Part shown: piece after piece, positions 17,754 through 26,319 of the stretch | How the letters are laid out: the number at the start of each line of letters is the position of its first letter | Numbering within the stretch: the first letter of the stretch is position 1 | Assembly: GCA_017550645.1 (NCBI GenBank) | Contig: JAFZOI010000025.1 | Span: 1-64,000, forward strand | Source: Oscillospiraceae bacterium | Lineage (GTDB): Bacteria; Bacillota; Clostridia; Oscillospirales; Oscillospiraceae | Length of the DNA: 64,000 nt | Reading direction: 5' to 3' | Notes under the pieces: generated by a model | The model's database searches: none | The model's input: the letters and a program-made list of their open reading frames with translations, nothing else | What the model was told of the DNA's origin: nothing | Made by a program: the position numbers and the translations under genes

Positions 17754-18740
17754 ATGACGCATAACGACAAAGACGATTACTTCCGCGTGATAAACGGCGA
17801 GATGCCGGAGTACCTCCCGAGGACGGCCTGGGCGCTGGTCTGCCCGTCCGTCCTGCGCCAGAACAGGCAGGGGATGGGCGCGGGCTTCGACTGCTTCGGC
17901 GTCGAGTACGTTATAAGCGAGTCCGCGATGAACGGCGCCATACCAAAGCCCGGCCAGTTCATGATAGACGACATCACCAAGTGGCGCGACATAGTCAAGC
18001 TGCCCGATCTCAGCGGCGTCGACTGGGAGATGATGGCCAAGAAGGACCTCGAGAAGGTCGACCGTTCCCAGAAGGTCGTCATGTCCGACAACATAACCGG
18101 CTTCTTCCAGGGCCTTATAAACTTTATGGGCTTCACCGAGGGCCTCTGCGCCTGCTTCGAGGAGCCCGAGGAGGTCAAGGCCATGATGCAGTGGTTCCTC
18201 GACTTCCATATGGAAGTGGGAAAGAAGTACATCAAGTATTATAAGCCGGACGCGATGTGGATGCCCGACGACGTCTGCACCGAGCGCAGCCCGTTCGTCT
18301 CGCCCGAGATGTTCCGCGAGCTGTTCAAGCCCTATTGGAAGCAGTATGTCGAGCTCTTCCGCAACGCCGGGCTCCCCGCACAGCTTCACTGCTGCGGGCA
18401 GTGCATGCCCATAATCGACGACTTCGTAGACTGCGGCTTCACCGCGTGGGATCCCGCCCAGCGCATGAACGACCTCAAGGCCATCAAGGCCAAGTACGGC
18501 CGCAAGCTCGCCTTCGTCGGCGGCTTCGAGACGCGCGGCTTCGTCTCCGACCAGGCCACGACCGAGGAGGAGGTCCGCGCCTATACCCGCGAGGTCATAG
18601 ACGAGCTCGCCCCGGGCGGCGGCTTCGTCTTCAGCGCGATGGTCGCCTCCAGCTCCGCCGTGCCCGACGCGAGGGAGCGCTCCCGCTGGATAAACGAGGA
18701 GTACGAGTCCTACGGCCGCAACTACTATAAAACTCACTGA
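17754..18740 (+). CDS. Uroporphyrinogen decarboxylase-like (MtaA/CmuA-type) protein
   Basis: 328 residues; ATG 17754. It has the UROD-fold outline (TIM barrel): FQGLINFMGFTEGL, a zinc-ligand-like LHCCGQCMPIIDDF at about residues 212-225, and GFTAWDPAQRMNDLKAIKAKYG and GGFETRGF further on. The N-terminal RPxxRRP region of true heme-pathway HemE is absent, so this is a member of the broad family that includes corrinoid methyltransferases. No corrinoid protein or other heme gene is nearby. The following gene, 17 bases away, is an alpha/beta hydrolase, so the two probably act on one substrate. Substrate unknown. Confidence 0.82.
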   Translation: MTHNDKDDYFRVINGEMPEYLPRTAWALVCPSVLRQNRQGMGAGFDCFGVEYVISESAMNGAIPKPGQFMIDDITKWRDIVKLPDLSGVDWEMMAKKDLEKVDRSQKVVMSDNITGFFQGLINFMGFTEGLCACFEEPEEVKAMMQWFLDFHMEVGKKYIKYYKPDAMWMPDDVCTERSPFVSPEMFRELFKPYWKQYVELFRNAGLPAQLHCCGQCMPIIDDFVDCGFTAWDPAQRMNDLKAIKAKYGRKLAFVGGFETRGFVSDQATTEEEVRAYTREVIDELAPGGGFVFSAMVASSSAVPDARERSRWINEEYESYGRNYYKTH

Positions 18741-18757
18741 AAAGGGGAAGTAAAAAA

Positions 18758-19648
18758 ATGGACGTTATCAAGTCTCTCGCGCCCGAGACCGGCGTCATGG
18801 GCCCGCCCATGATGGACGTGACCGGCGTCAAGCGCAAATTCCTCGACATACCCTATGGCTACGAATCGCCCAATCAGAAGCTCGATATCTATATCCCCGA
18901 CGAGGGGGAGGGCCCGTTCCCGACGGTCATATGGGCCCACGGCGGCGCCTTCATCGGCGGCAACAAGCGCGACATGCAGCTCATTTACGTCATCGACGGC
19001 ATACGCAGGGGCTACGCGGTCGTCTCCGTGGAGTACCGCTTTTCCTCCGAGGCCAAGTTCCCGAACGCCGTGTTCGACTTCAAGCTCGCCCTGCGCTTTC
19101 TGCGCGCGAACGCCGCGAAGTACTGCCTTGACGGCGACAGGTTCTTCACCGGCGGCGACAGCGCCGGCGCGTACCTCTCCGCTTTTTGCGCCGTGACGCA
19201 GGACGATCCCGCCTTCGAGGGCAAGGACAGAGGCTACGCCGAGTATTCGAGCTCCGTCCGCGGCGCAATCGGCCTCTTCGGTTGCTATGATCTCTATCTC
19301 CAGTCGCTCTTTTCCGCCGCTCACCCCATGGCGAGCACGGGAAAGACCGTCATGTTCACGGACATGTTCGTCGGCGCGGACACGCTCAAGACCCCCGAGG
19401 TTCTCTATTTCTCCAACCCGATGAATTTCATCACGCGCGCCTGCCCGCCCATGTTCGTCCAGTGCGGCGACAAGGATCAGGTCGTGCCTTACGAGGGGTC
19501 GATACAGCTCGCCGAGAAGATCAACTCCGTCTGCGGCGCGGGCCGCGCGGAGCTGACCGTCTTCCACGACGCGCTTCACGGCGATCCACAGTACGAAACG
19601 CCCGAGAACATCGACCGCATTTTCCGCTTCCTCGACGCGAATAAATAA
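18758..19648 (+). CDS. Alpha/beta hydrolase (carboxylesterase/lipase-like)
   Basis: 296 residues; ATG behind AAAAGGGGAAG. HSL/BD-FAE-like esterase: the oxyanion-hole motif HGGAFIGG near residue 68, the nucleophile elbow GGDSAGA near residue 130, the acid in QCGDKDQVVPYEGS and the catalytic His in FHDALHGDP. No signal peptide, so it is cytoplasmic. It follows the UROD-family gene at 17 bases and shares its promoter. It may release an acyl or methyl group from the same compound (inference). Confidence 0.88.
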   Translation: MDVIKSLAPETGVMGPPMMDVTGVKRKFLDIPYGYESPNQKLDIYIPDEGEGPFPTVIWAHGGAFIGGNKRDMQLIYVIDGIRRGYAVVSVEYRFSSEAKFPNAVFDFKLALRFLRANAAKYCLDGDRFFTGGDSAGAYLSAFCAVTQDDPAFEGKDRGYAEYSSSVRGAIGLFGCYDLYLQSLFSAAHPMASTGKTVMFTDMFVGADTLKTPEVLYFSNPMNFITRACPPMFVQCGDKDQVVPYEGSIQLAEKINSVCGAGRAELTVFHDALHGDPQYETPENIDRIFRFLDANK

Positions 19649-19655
19649 AAAAGCC

Positions 19656-19690
19656 GCGCGGCTCCGACCTCGAAGCCGCGCGCTCGCTTT
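19656..19690 (+). terminator. Terminator-like hairpin after the UROD/hydrolase pair
   Basis: An 8-bp GC stem (19656-19663 with 19674-19681) with a 10-nt loop, followed by a weak T tract (CGCTTT). Confidence 0.55.
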
Positions 19691-19717
19691 ATAAATCAAA
19701 AAAGGGAGGACTTCTCC

Positions 19718-21346
19718 ATGTTCTGTCCCAACTGCGGATTCAAAAACGAAGACGGCGTCAAGTTCTGCGCCGGCTGCGGACAAAAGCTTGCCGAGAGCGC
19801 GCCGCCCGCGCCCGCATACGCCGCGCCTCAGCCCGCGCCCGTATACGCTCCGCCGCCTCAGACGGCCCCGCCCGCAAAGGCGAAAGGCCCGTCCAAGGGC
19901 GGGCAGATACTTAAAAGGCTCGTCTTCGCGCTCATATCGACGGCGCTGATGGTCGTGCTCGCGCTCATGCTCCCGAAGCTCGTGCCGTATCCGGCCGCTT
20001 TGAAGACTCCGGGAACGCCGGTCGGACAGATGATATCGAGGCTGCAGACGAGCCTACTGCTCACAGCCGTGCCGATCATCGCAGCGGCGCCTCTCGCCGC
20101 CCTGCTCGGCAGCGCGAAGAGCTCGGCCGCAAGGCAGGTCTTCGCCGTTATATCTGTCATTCTCATCGCGATAGCCTTCCCGCTGCCGTTCCTGCTCTAC
20201 AAGGCAAATCTCATCCCGGTCGGTCCGGGTTCGACGGGCTATGCGCTCGCCGTCGTGTTCATCTTCGCGCTCGGCCTGCTGCTCCGCCCGGCCGTCATGC
20301 CGCGGGATAAAAAAGGCTTCGGCGGCGCGTTCGGAGCCGTCCTCGCCGCTCTCGGGACGGGAGCGGGCGTCGCCTTTATCGCAGGCTTCGCCGCCGTACT
20401 CGAATATGCCATGAGCATTCCCGGAGCGGGCTTTCTGATGTTCCGCTCGATCGCGATGCTCGACGTGGCCACGCTCAGCACGCTGCTCGTTATAGTGTTT
20501 GTTCTTATCGGTCTGTTCCGCGCGATCTTCGATATAATTGCGGCCGCGTGCGGCTTCGGCTTCGAGCGCGAGCGCTTTGCCGGAACGCCGAAGGGGAAGG
20601 GCAGGGGCCGCCGCGTCTTCATCGTCATCTTCGCGGCGATATTCGTCCTCGTGCTTATCTTCTCGTTCATCTCGCCGCTGCTCGCCGTAGAAGAGCCGAA
20701 CGTCGTGGCGCCCGCAGACAGCCTGCTCGCTCCCGGCGAGAAGGGCCACGTCCTCGGCACGGATATGTTGGGCGGCGACCTGTTTGCGCAGATGTCCTAC
20801 GCCATGCGGCGCACGCTCATCTACGCGATAGGCTCGTTCGTTATAGCCGCCGTCGTCGGCATAGCCATAGGCATAGCCGCCGGCTTCACGCGTAAGGCGG
20901 GGCGCACCGTCATGGAGGGCGTCATCTACGTCCTCGGCCTTATGCCGGTCTTTATCCTGCTGATCCTCGGCTTCGTAAAATACCCGATCGTTCTGGCGAT
21001 GGCGCTGTTCTGGGGCATGATAGCCGAAAAGACGGCCATGCTCGTCGTGAGCAAGCGTGAGGACAAAGGCATGAGCTTCGGCCGCGCCGCCGCGCCGCTC
21101 GCGGAGGAGCTCGTCCACACCTTCGGCAGGATATTCTTCCTTACGACGCTCTGGACGTTTACCGGCCTGTTCGTGATGATGCCGAAGGCGACGCTCGGAA
21201 CGCTTATCAGCACGGGCCTTCAGTATATGCGGACGGTCCCGCTGCAGGCGACGCTGCCGCTCGTGATATTCTTCGTATTCCTGCTCGCGGCGGGGCTTTT
21301 CGGCGCGACGCTGCAGGGCTCCCTGCGCGACCGCGACGGCAGATAA
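19718..21346 (+). CDS. Zinc-ribbon protein with fused DppB/DppC-like permease halves
   Basis: 542 residues; ATG behind GGGAGG. Residues 3-20 form a zinc ribbon (C3, C6, C17, C20). A Pro/Ala-rich linker spans 27-60. About 11 hydrophobic segments follow. Around residue 234 the sequence EYAMSIPGAGFLMFRSI resembles the conserved loop of DppB-type peptide permeases. Around residue 347, GHVLGTDMLGGDLFAQMSYA followed by a TM pair and AIGIAAGFTRKAGRTVMEGV resembles the N-terminal part of DppC. So it looks like two degenerate oligopeptide permease halves in one chain, with no ATPase or binding protein beside it. Whether it transports anything is unknown. It stands between a terminator-like hairpin and a lipoprotein gene. 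Confidence 0.65.
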   Translation: MFCPNCGFKNEDGVKFCAGCGQKLAESAPPAPAYAAPQPAPVYAPPPQTAPPAKAKGPSKGGQILKRLVFALISTALMVVLALMLPKLVPYPAALKTPGTPVGQMISRLQTSLLLTAVPIIAAAPLAALLGSAKSSAARQVFAVISVILIAIAFPLPFLLYKANLIPVGPGSTGYALAVVFIFALGLLLRPAVMPRDKKGFGGAFGAVLAALGTGAGVAFIAGFAAVLEYAMSIPGAGFLMFRSIAMLDVATLSTLLVIVFVLIGLFRAIFDIIAAACGFGFERERFAGTPKGKGRGRRVFIVIFAAIFVLVLIFSFISPLLAVEEPNVVAPADSLLAPGEKGHVLGTDMLGGDLFAQMSYAMRRTLIYAIGSFVIAAVVGIAIGIAAGFTRKAGRTVMEGVIYVLGLMPVFILLILGFVKYPIVLAMALFWGMIAEKTAMLVVSKREDKGMSFGRAAAPLAEELVHTFGRIFFLTTLWTFTGLFVMMPKATLGTLISTGLQYMRTVPLQATLPLVIFFVFLLAAGLFGATLQGSLRDRDGR

Positions 21347-21404
21347 AACAGCCGGCATTTGCATGCATTATCCGATCACGCCTTCCGCTAGGCCGATAAG
21401 AAAA

Positions 21405-22142
21405 ATGAAAAAGAGGACCTTACCATCCCTGTTGATCGCATTTTTGACGGCCGCGATCATGTTTGCCGGCTGCAATTCGGAGACGGTCTACGAAAAAGCC
21501 GGCTTTGACACGGACATCACGCCGGATTCTCTGAAAAGCTCCGAGCTTTTCGACGAGGCGCTAGATGCGCTGCTTGACCGCAGGCTGGAAGAATATGCTC
21601 AGGCCAATGATGCTGCATTGGAACGCAGCCTCACGCTGCCCGTCATGGAGCTCAGGCGGGAGGACGATACCATAACGCTCCGTCCCGTCGGCCTCCTTAT
21701 GTCCCTGTGCGCGGACGAGGAAGGGGAAACGGTCCAATGCGTATTCGCGGGAGCTCTCAAGGGCGACATTCAAGCGGGTCACGGCGGCGACCGGAAACGC
21801 TACGGTCTTGAGATCAAGTGGGCCGAGGACGCGGGTCTGAGCCCGCTGGCCTATGTCGATCTGGGAGTTTCAAGCTTTGTCCCCGTGCTTCTCGTGCAGG
21901 ACGGTCAGGAGGTAAAAGTCCTGTGGTACCCCGACCGCGGCGCGCTGCAATACGGCGGCGACGGGGCCGAAACGGGGTACCGGAGCGGCGTGACGGAGGA
22001 TACCGAATGGAGCCTTGAGAGCCTCGAGATGCTCATGGAGGGTCATGAGCGATATCTGGAAATGTGCAGGCTCCACCCGAACAATTATCTGGGACTTAAG
22101 TGGCTTTCCCCGGAAGAATACCAGATGGGGGCAAGCAAATAG
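21405..22142 (+). CDS. Hypothetical lipoprotein
   Basis: 245 residues from ATG 21405; an earlier in-frame ATG (21363) would put 14 residues before the signal. The N-terminus has basic residues, a hydrophobic core and the lipobox FAGC (Cys near residue 22), so a lipid-anchored extracellular protein. The mature part is acidic and soluble, with no domain I recognise. It has several beta-strand-like stretches (VLLVQDGQEVKVLWYPDRG). Function unknown. Neither start has a strong Shine-Dalgarno site. Confidence 0.7.
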   Translation: MKKRTLPSLLIAFLTAAIMFAGCNSETVYEKAGFDTDITPDSLKSSELFDEALDALLDRRLEEYAQANDAALERSLTLPVMELRREDDTITLRPVGLLMSLCADEEGETVQCVFAGALKGDIQAGHGGDRKRYGLEIKWAEDAGLSPLAYVDLGVSSFVPVLLVQDGQEVKVLWYPDRGALQYGGDGAETGYRSGVTEDTEWSLESLEMLMEGHERYLEMCRLHPNNYLGLKWLSPEEYQMGASK

Positions 22143-22144
22143 GC

Positions 22145-22182
22145 AAAAAGCCGACGGCCCGCCTCCGGATGGAGACGGGCCG
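22145..22182. terminator. Terminator hairpin between convergent genes
   Basis: A 12-bp stem with one mismatch (22155-22166 with 22171-22182) and a 4-nt loop. The best T-run is on the minus strand (complement of AAAAAG at 22145-22151), so it mainly ends the DUF3237/UDG transcript. Confidence 0.7.
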
Positions 22183-22199
22183 CTTACGTTCTTGTGCAG

Positions 22200-22622
22200 T
22201 TATTCGATCTTGAAGAGCTTTATCAGCACGCCGCCCTCGCGGGGGTGCCCCTCGCCGCGGAAGAAGCCCGCGCAGAGGATGGGGGAGAGCGCCTCGCTGT
22301 CTGTCAGAAAGGTCGGGACGGTCTTGAACGGAAAGCTCGCCGTGCCGCCGGAAAACCAGCCGTTATTCTCTATGAACACGCGGCATTTTGCGCCGGTGAA
22401 GTCCTCGCCCTCGAGCATGTAGCGCGCGCACATGTGCCGCACGCCGCTCGCGTCGACGGTCTGCACGTCGGCTCCGCCGGGCAGAACGCGCCCGTTGAAG
22501 ACTTCGCCCGAGACGGTCCCTCCGAAGGGGAGTATAGCGGCCTCGCCGTGCTGGGCCTTGAGCATGGATATATCCTTGCGGTCCATCTCGACCGCGACCT
22601 CGAATAAAAGCCTGTCAGCCAT
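22200..22622 (-). CDS. DUF3237-like protein
   Basis: 140 residues; ATG at 22622 with a good AGGTAT-type site. Features match DUF3237: an N-terminal strand LFEVAVEMD, then GGTVSGEVFNGRVLPGGADVQTVDASG and ARYMLEGEDF. This family has an all-beta fold of unknown function. It lies 16 bases downstream of the uracil-DNA glycosylase gene and shares its promoter. Confidence 0.75.
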   Translation of the reverse strand: MADRLLFEVAVEMDRKDISMLKAQHGEAAILPFGGTVSGEVFNGRVLPGGADVQTVDASGVRHMCARYMLEGEDFTGAKCRVFIENNGWFSGGTASFPFKTVPTFLTDSEALSPILCAGFFRGEGHPREGGVLIKLFKIE

Positions 22623-22638
22623 TTTCTTATACCTCCGT

Positions 22639-23193
22639 TCAGCCGAGTTCGTCGAGCCTGCGGCGTATTTCTTTCAGATCGAGGAAGGTCTCCGGGCGCT
22701 TGCCCGGGTCGCGCAGCAGCGCGGCGGGGTGGTATATGGCCATGATCTGCCTTCCTCCGACGTCGAACCACTGCCCGTGCTCGCGCGTTATCTTGAAATC
22801 GGAGCGTATCAGCCGCATCGCGGAGATGCGTCCGAGACACACGATGAGCTTCGGGTCGATGATCTCAATCTGCCGCTCGAGCCACGGGAAGCATGCGCCC
22901 TGCTCGTCGGGCAGGGGATCGCGGTTTTGCGGCGGGCGGCACTTGACCATGTTGGCTATGTAGACCTTGCTCCTGTCGAGGTCAATGATGTCGAGCATCG
23001 CGTCGAGAAGCTTGCCCGCGCGCCCGACGAAGGGCTCGCCCTGCAGGTCCTCGTCGCGCCCCGGGCCCTCGCCAACGAACATGAGCTTAGTGCCGGGATC
23101 GCCGACGCCGAAGACAAGGTTGGTGCGCGTTTTGCCGAGGCCGCATTTTTCGCAGCCGCCGCATTCTGTCCTGAGTTCGTCGAGACTTGCCAT
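22639..23193 (-). CDS. Uracil-DNA glycosylase, type 4/5 (Fe-S)
   Basis: 184 residues; ATG 23193 behind GGAGG; upstream in-frame codons lie across the promoter and are not used. Four cysteines bind the [4Fe-4S] cluster: [16 protein letters not shown] at the N-terminus, [10 protein letters not shown] and [10 protein letters not shown]. Active-site motif: [20 protein letters not shown]; the C-terminal uracil-pocket motif is [10 protein letters not shown]. It removes uracil from DNA in base excision repair. Confidence 0.93.
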   Translation of the reverse strand: MASLDELRTECGGCEKCGLGKTRTNLVFGVGDPGTKLMFVGEGPGRDEDLQGEPFVGRAGKLLDAMLDIIDLDRSKVYIANMVKCRPPQNRDPLPDEQGACFPWLERQIEIIDPKLIVCLGRISAMRLIRSDFKITREHGQWFDVGGRQIMAIYHPAALLRDPGKRPETFLDLKEIRRRLDELG

Positions 23194-23257
23194 GGGCTTT
23201 TTCCTCCGGCTTCGAGATGAAATAAATATGTACGGGAAAAGGGGCTTATTTGCGATA

Positions 23258-23286
23258 ATTGTAGCACGGAAGTGTCTGTTTTGCAA
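23258..23286 (-). promoter_or_regulatory. Promoter of the UDG-DUF3237 transcript
   Basis: Minus strand: TTGCAA (23286-23281), 17-bp spacer, TGC TACAAT (23263-23258), an extended -10. Confidence 0.75.
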
Positions 23287-23337
23287 TTTTTCATAGTGAT
23301 ATTGACCAAAGAAGCTATCATTTTTTCTAAATATCTC

Positions 23338-23366
23338 TTGTAAAGCACAAAACCTTGTGCTATAAT
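23338..23366 (+). promoter_or_regulatory. Promoter of the small membrane protein gene
   Basis: TTGTAA at 23338-23343, 17-bp spacer, TGC TATAAT at 23361-23366 (extended -10), the same core as the promoter at 985-1013. Confidence 0.8.
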
Positions 23367-23411
23367 ACGCCTATAAAAATACGCCTATCAACTCAAAGGA
23401 GTGCAACCAGG

Positions 23412-23933
23412 ATGAAATTTTTAGAGAGTAAGACCAAGGGCTTTTTGTACACCATTCTTGTCAGTATCGTTGTTTTCTTTGAGATGACGACTTTGTCCGG
23501 CTTCCGCAGCGTCGTCCCCGGAAGCGGCAAGGATAAGGGTCTCGGGCTGTCCGTAGAAAAGGTCAGTACGCTCAAGCTCGTCGGCAAAAACGTCGGATGG
23601 CAGTTCGTCGTAGTTTCTATCATCATCATCCTTGCGATCCTCTTGTTCGCATTCCTGTTCGGATACAACAGAAACGCCGGCGGACTTATCGCTCTCGTCG
23701 TTGTGCAGGTCATTCCGTTCATCGGTCTTATCAGCACCAAGATATTCAATTTCTTCTTCGGCTACCTGACCTCGACCCTTCTTCCCACGATGGCCATCTT
23801 CGGCCTGCAGGCCGCTGACAAGAGGGTGGGGCAGATAATCTTCATGATCGTCGTCATCGCGCTGACAGTAGCCGCGTGGCTTGTAGGCAAGGCCGTCCGC
23901 GCCTCCTATGCCGCCAAGTATGAGTTCGATTGA
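23412..23933 (+). CDS. Hypothetical membrane protein with four TM segments
   Basis: 173 residues; ATG 23412 is ten bases after AAAGGAG. Four hydrophobic segments: residues about 10-30, 62-84, 87-115 and 135-155. Between TM1 and TM2 lies an extracytoplasmic loop of about 30 residues rich in Gly and Lys (GSGKDKGLGLSVEKVSTLK). I do not recognise a family. It is monocistronic, between a strong promoter and a strong terminator. Confidence 0.75.
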   Translation: MKFLESKTKGFLYTILVSIVVFFEMTTLSGFRSVVPGSGKDKGLGLSVEKVSTLKLVGKNVGWQFVVVSIIIILAILLFAFLFGYNRNAGGLIALVVVQVIPFIGLISTKIFNFFFGYLTSTLLPTMAIFGLQAADKRVGQIIFMIVVIALTVAAWLVGKAVRASYAAKYEFD

Positions 23934-23954
23934 TCCCAGTCTTAAATAATTCGT

Positions 23955-23988
23955 CCCCCGGCGCCGAATGACGCCGGGGGATCTTATT
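23955..23988 (+). terminator. Rho-independent terminator
   Basis: A 9-bp GC stem (23955-23963 with 23972-23980), 8-nt loop, tail ATCTTATTT. Confidence 0.85.
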
Positions 23989-24055
23989 TGCTCGGAAAAG
24001 CGCGGAAGGGGAGCGGGAGAGCGCCCCTTTTGCCCGTCTTCGGAATGATTTGCGT

Positions 24056-24084
24056 TTGACATTTAAATGAATAAGGTTTAGAAT
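24056..24084 (+). promoter_or_regulatory. Promoter of the formate/nitrite transporter gene
   Basis: TTGACA at 24056-24061, 17-bp spacer, TAGAAT at 24079-24084; leader of about 70 nt. Confidence 0.8.
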
Positions 24085-24159
24085 GAATAAAATCGCGGAC
24101 GCCCGCTGAATACAGACCGAACGGGCGCAAAAAGAAGCGTAAGCATGGAGGTACAGATC

Positions 24160-24963
24160 ATGAATTCTCCCGCTGAAGTGGCGAAAAATTACGTCGCCAT
24201 CGGAAAAGGCAAAACGACCAATACGGTATTCAAGCTCCTCATCCTCGGCATCCTCGCCGGAGCGTTCATCGCGCTCGCCGGCGTCGGAGCGACGACGGCG
24301 GCCGTGACGATCCAGAGCAAGGCCGTCGCCAAGCTCGTCGGCGCGTGCGTCTTCCCGGCCGGGCTTGCCATGGTGCTTGTCGCAGGCAGCGAGCTCTTTA
24401 CGGGCAACTGCCTCATAATCATTCCCGTCCTTGAGGGCGAAGCCACCGTCGGCGGCATGCTCAAGAATTGGATCGTCGTCTACATAGGCAACCTCATCGG
24501 CGGCATCATCGTCGCCGCCATCGCCGTATACGGCCATACCGCCGACCTCTTCGGCGGAGCCGAGGGCGGTCTTGCCGCAGCGATAGTCTCTACGGCCAAC
24601 GGCAAGGTCTCCATGACCTTCGGGGACGCGTTCCTCCGCGGCCTCGCCTGCAACTTCCTCGTCTGCATCGCTGTCTGGATCTCCTTCGCCGCCAAGACCG
24701 TATCCGGCAAGATCATAGGCATTTTCTTCCCGATCATGCTCTTCGTCCTTTGCGGCTTCGAGCACAGCGTCGCCAATATGTACTACATTTCCGCCGGTCT
24801 CTTCGCCAAGGCGGAGTACGGCATCAGCGCCGACAAGCTGACCTGGGGCGCCTTCTTCGTCAAGAACCTCATCCCCGTCACGCTCGGCAATATCGTCGGC
24901 GGAGCCGGCCTCGTCGGCCTGCCGTACTGGGCCGTTTATCTTCGCCAGAAGAAGTCCAAGTAA
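24160..24963 (+). CDS. Formate/nitrite transporter (FocA/NirC family)
   Basis: 267 residues. The start is ATG 24160, seven bases after GGAGGT (24147-24152); an earlier ATG (24145) overlaps that site. FNT hallmarks: NSPAEVAKNYVAIGKGK in the N-terminal helix, AGSELFTGNCLIII, the half-helix region LRGLACNFLVCIAVW and the conserved pore His in GFEHSVANMY. Six TM segments in a pentameric channel. FocA moves formate, NirC nitrite, and FNT5-type HscC hydrosulfide; the family member cannot be fixed from sequence. No pyruvate formate-lyase or nitrite reductase gene is adjacent. The stop is seven bases from the convergent DUF4830 stop, with no terminator between them. Confidence 0.93.
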   Translation: MNSPAEVAKNYVAIGKGKTTNTVFKLLILGILAGAFIALAGVGATTAAVTIQSKAVAKLVGACVFPAGLAMVLVAGSELFTGNCLIIIPVLEGEATVGGMLKNWIVVYIGNLIGGIIVAAIAVYGHTADLFGGAEGGLAAAIVSTANGKVSMTFGDAFLRGLACNFLVCIAVWISFAAKTVSGKIIGIFFPIMLFVLCGFEHSVANMYYISAGLFAKAEYGISADKLTWGAFFVKNLIPVTLGNIVGGAGLVGLPYWAVYLRQKKSK

Positions 24964-24969
24964 ACCATT

Positions 24970-25422
24970 TTACGGCTTTAATGCGATCATAAATCCGTCC
25001 AGAGCGGGGCACTGCAGGTCTCCCGCGATGACGGTCTGACCGTAAACGATCATGTCCGCGACGACCTCCTCGTCGCCGTCCCAGTTCGTGACGCGGTAAG
25101 TATAGCGGGTGGCTTCCATCCCGCCGTAATCCTCAAGCGGAAATCCCTGTTCGCGCTGGAGAGCAATATAGTCGGCATATACCCCGCCGAATGTCCGCGG
25201 GATGACGACGGTACGGCTCTCCAGCGGTTCTTCATCGACCTCCCGGCCGAGAGACCGCAGCCATGCGACCCTCTCCGAGTTCTTGCTCATGTCCGGCGCG
25301 CCGGCGGCTTTGCTGTCTGCGCTCAGAGCGACTGCGAGGATCACCGCGACCGTGACGGCCGCCAAGGCAATTGCCGCCGCGACGATCTTTTTCCGGGAGA
25401 ATTTTGCTGTATAAACGAACAT
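24970..25422 (-). CDS. DUF4830-type anchored protein
   Basis: 150 residues; ATG at 25422 behind GGAGGTG. One TM segment (residues 12-33) followed by an extracellular domain with the DUF4830 outline: SERVAWLRSLGREVDEEP, VVIPRTFGGVYADYIALQR, EQGFPLEDYGG, a YTYRV strand and the closing AGDLQCPALDGFMIALKP. Function unknown. It is divergent from rsuA with only 47 bases between start codons. Confidence 0.8.
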   Translation of the reverse strand: MFVYTAKFSRKKIVAAAIALAAVTVAVILAVALSADSKAAGAPDMSKNSERVAWLRSLGREVDEEPLESRTVVIPRTFGGVYADYIALQREQGFPLEDYGGMEATRYTYRVTNWDGDEEVVADMIVYGQTVIAGDLQCPALDGFMIALKP

Positions 25423-25469
25423 AACGACACCTCCGTTTTTTTATAACTTATTCGCTAAGGAGGCGGCCT

Positions 25470-26180
25470 ATGCCGGTATTCAGACTTGAAAGATTCATGA
25501 CTTCGTCGGGCTCGGCCACGCGCTCGCAGGCGAGAGGGCTCATCCGCACCGGGCGCGTGCTCATCAACGGCGCTCCCGCCAAGATCGGCATGCGCGTCGA
25601 TACGGAAAAGGACCTCGTGACGCTCGACGGCGAGCCGCTCAACTTCGTCAGCCGCGTCGTCTATATGATGAACAAGCCCAAGGGCGTCGTCACCGCTACC
25701 GAGGACGAGAAGGAAAAGACCGTGCTAGACCTGATGGACGATTATGCCAAAAAGCGCGGCGTCGCGCCGGCAGGTCGTCTGGACAAGGACACGGAGGGTC
25801 TCCTTATCCTGACCGACGACGGAGAACTGGCGCATTCCATCATCGCGCCGGTCAAGGGGGTCGTCAAGACCTACGAGGCGGAGGTCTCCGTCGTGCCCGC
25901 GCCCGACGCCGAGGAGCGTATCGCCGCCGGCCTTACGCTCTGGGACGGGACGCAGTTTCTCCCCGCGAAGATGGAGCGCCTCGGGGAATATCAGGTGCGC
26001 GTCTTTCTCTCGGAAGGGAAGTACCATGAGGTAAAGCGCATGCTGGCCGCCGTGGGAGCTCCCGTCGCCAAACTCAAGCGCGTCGCCATAGGCAGACTGA
26101 GGCTCGATCCCGCACTTGAGCCCGGCGCATCCAGACTTCTGTCCGATTCGGAAGTCGCGCTGATGTTCGAAGATATTTAG
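25470..26180 (+). CDS. rsuA: 16S rRNA pseudouridine synthase, RsuA family
   Basis: 236 residues; ATG behind AAGGAGGC. S4 domain (RLERFMTSSGSATRSQARGLI, residues 5-55) and synthase domain with NKPKGVVTATED, the catalytic-Asp motif GRLDKDTEGLLILTDDGEL, and EGKYHEVKRMLAAVG. RsuA modifies U516 of 16S rRNA in E. coli. The shorter form and lack of a C-terminal extension fit RsuA better than RluB, which is at 10389-11090. Confidence 0.9.
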   Translation: MPVFRLERFMTSSGSATRSQARGLIRTGRVLINGAPAKIGMRVDTEKDLVTLDGEPLNFVSRVVYMMNKPKGVVTATEDEKEKTVLDLMDDYAKKRGVAPAGRLDKDTEGLLILTDDGELAHSIIAPVKGVVKTYEAEVSVVPAPDAEERIAAGLTLWDGTQFLPAKMERLGEYQVRVFLSEGKYHEVKRMLAAVGAPVAKLKRVAIGRLRLDPALEPGASRLLSDSEVALMFEDI

Positions 26181-26233
26181 AAGATTTGTAAAAGTCAACA
26201 AAAATAAGCGGCAACGTTTGTATGTTCGGTTAA

Positions 26234-26262
26234 TATACAATTTTAAGCGTTTATGTTACAAT
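26234..26262 (+). promoter_or_regulatory. Probable promoter of the msmK/ugpC-like gene
   Basis: TATACA at 26234-26239, 17-bp spacer, TGT TACAAT at 26257-26262. The leader then contains a 9-bp AU-only stem (26272-26280 with 26299-26307) directly before the Shine-Dalgarno GGAGGT, which could weakly control initiation. Confidence 0.5.
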
Positions 26263-26319
26263 AACGGCAGTAATAAATAAAAAACTAAAAGCAAAATATT
26301 ATTTATTCGGAGGTAGAAT

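Noticed and set aside
20054..21364. Long minus-strand frame opposite the permease-like gene
   Set aside because: Extreme Arg/Glu/His content without hydrophobic core; the + strand has the zinc ribbon and TM segments.
26272..26307. Riboswitch upstream of the sugar ATPase
   Set aside because: Only a 9-bp AU stem is present, with no conserved aptamer-like elements; treated as part of the leader.
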